64,000 nt of DNA from Opitutaceae bacterium. GTDB lineage: Bacteria; Verrucomicrobiota; Verrucomicrobiia; Opitutales; Opitutaceae. Both the position numbers and the translations under genes were made by a program. Shown here one piece after another: positions 63,025 to 64,000 of the stretch (position 1 is its first letter; each line of letters begins with the position of its first letter). Below the pieces are notes generated by a model, which worked only from the letters and a program-made list of their open reading frames with translations, ran no database searches and was not told the DNA's origin. The stretch is taken from NCBI GenBank assembly GCA_028688225.1, contig JAQTYQ010000007.1:62001-126000 (forward strand), written 5' to 3'.

Positions 63025-63027
63025 GGC

Positions 63028-63798
<771 letters not shown>

Positions 63799-63802
63799 GG
63801 GA

Positions 63803-64000
63803 TTAGGACATTTCAAGTCGGACCAGATCGAGTTCGCGGCCCTGCTTGATGGTGGCGCACAAACGGCCGCACTTCGGGCATTCGAAAAAATGGTCGGTAT
63901 CGGTGGTGAAGTCCTGCCGGCAGTCGGGACAGTGCGCGACGGCGGCCACCGGGTCGATCTGCACCGCGGCCCCCTCGGCTGCCGTGCCCGGCAGGATCGC
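63803..64000 (-). CDS. hypA: Hydrogenase nickel insertion protein HypA (partial)
   Basis: Only the C-terminal 65 residues are in the window; the gene continues beyond base 64000. The zinc-binding motifs are AHCPDCRQDF and FFECPKCGRLCATIKQGREL, the two C-P-x-C pairs of HypA. The ending REL-D-L-V-R-L-EMS is typical for the family. HypA delivers nickel with HypB. The remaining accessory genes (hypC, hypD, hypE) are not in this window and may lie upstream. Confidence 0.9.
   Translation of the reverse strand, partial: AILPGTAAEGAAVQIDPVAAVAHCPDCRQDFTTDTDHFFECPKCGRLCATIKQGRELDLVRLEMS

Overview
This window reads as chromosomal DNA of a GC-rich, Gram-negative, probably anaerobic or facultative bacterium. 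Verrucomicrobiota (Opitutales-like) is my best inference. The clues are a KDO-8-P synthase gene (an LPS envelope), RNase HIII and RNase HII side by side, glycan-degrading GH28-like and GH97 enzymes, and abundant dispersed short repeats. No rRNA, tRNA or CRISPR array was recognised.

Layout. 1-7 kb: a cytochrome c assembly gene cut by the window edge, a SAM methyltransferase, an RsmB-like rRNA methyltransferase and DnaE. 7-9 kb: a lower-GC two-gene cassette (HEPN + DUF5343), then rpsU. 9.7-16.7 kb: a TIM-barrel gene converging on an AmmeMemoRadiSam operon in which a secreted Memo-AMMECR1 fusion, a membrane-bound spermidine-synthase-like protein, a small His-rich membrane protein and a Tat-like radical SAM protein are co-directional. 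16.9-26 kb: an ADOP-type permease, a GYF-domain protein, MutY, RNase HIII, RNase HII, a PAS histidine kinase and a proline-rich lipoprotein.

26.7-36.1 kb holds nine tightly packed minus-strand genes (nitroreductase, quinone-oxidoreductase-like MDR, SMP-30 lactonase, NTF2-like, P5CR-like, aldo/keto reductase, haloalkane-dehalogenase-like hydrolase, glyoxalase-fold protein, lipoprotein hydrolase). They lie behind a good sigma-54 promoter and next to a divergent PAS-AAA+ sigma-54 activator. I read this as one inducible detoxification or catabolic operon, and it is the best candidate here for an undescribed system. 36-43 kb: sugar/nucleoside kinase, pyrG, kdsA, and a strange fusion of a lipoyl domain, an E3-binding domain and a KAS III condensing enzyme. 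43-49.5 kb: a REP-associated transposase with its REP hairpins, an alpha/beta hydrolase, a GH28-like protein, a transposase remnant, a hydrogenase maturation protease and a GH97 glycosidase.

49.7-64 kb is an energy-metabolism supercluster on the minus strand: hypA (partial), hypB, hypF, then etfB, etfA, a membrane Etf:quinone oxidoreductase, fused hdrCB, hdrA, mvhD, mvhG and mvhA. It suggests H2 metabolism linked through an Hdr-type flavin bifurcating module and Etf to a membrane quinone pool. A small four-helix-bundle gene flanked by inverted repeat copies has inserted between hdrA and mvhD.

A genome-wide theme is dispersed palindromic or low-complexity repeats. They lie not only between genes but also in frame inside dnaE, the rsmB-like gene, the spermidine-synthase-like gene, a methyltransferase and the KAS III fusion.
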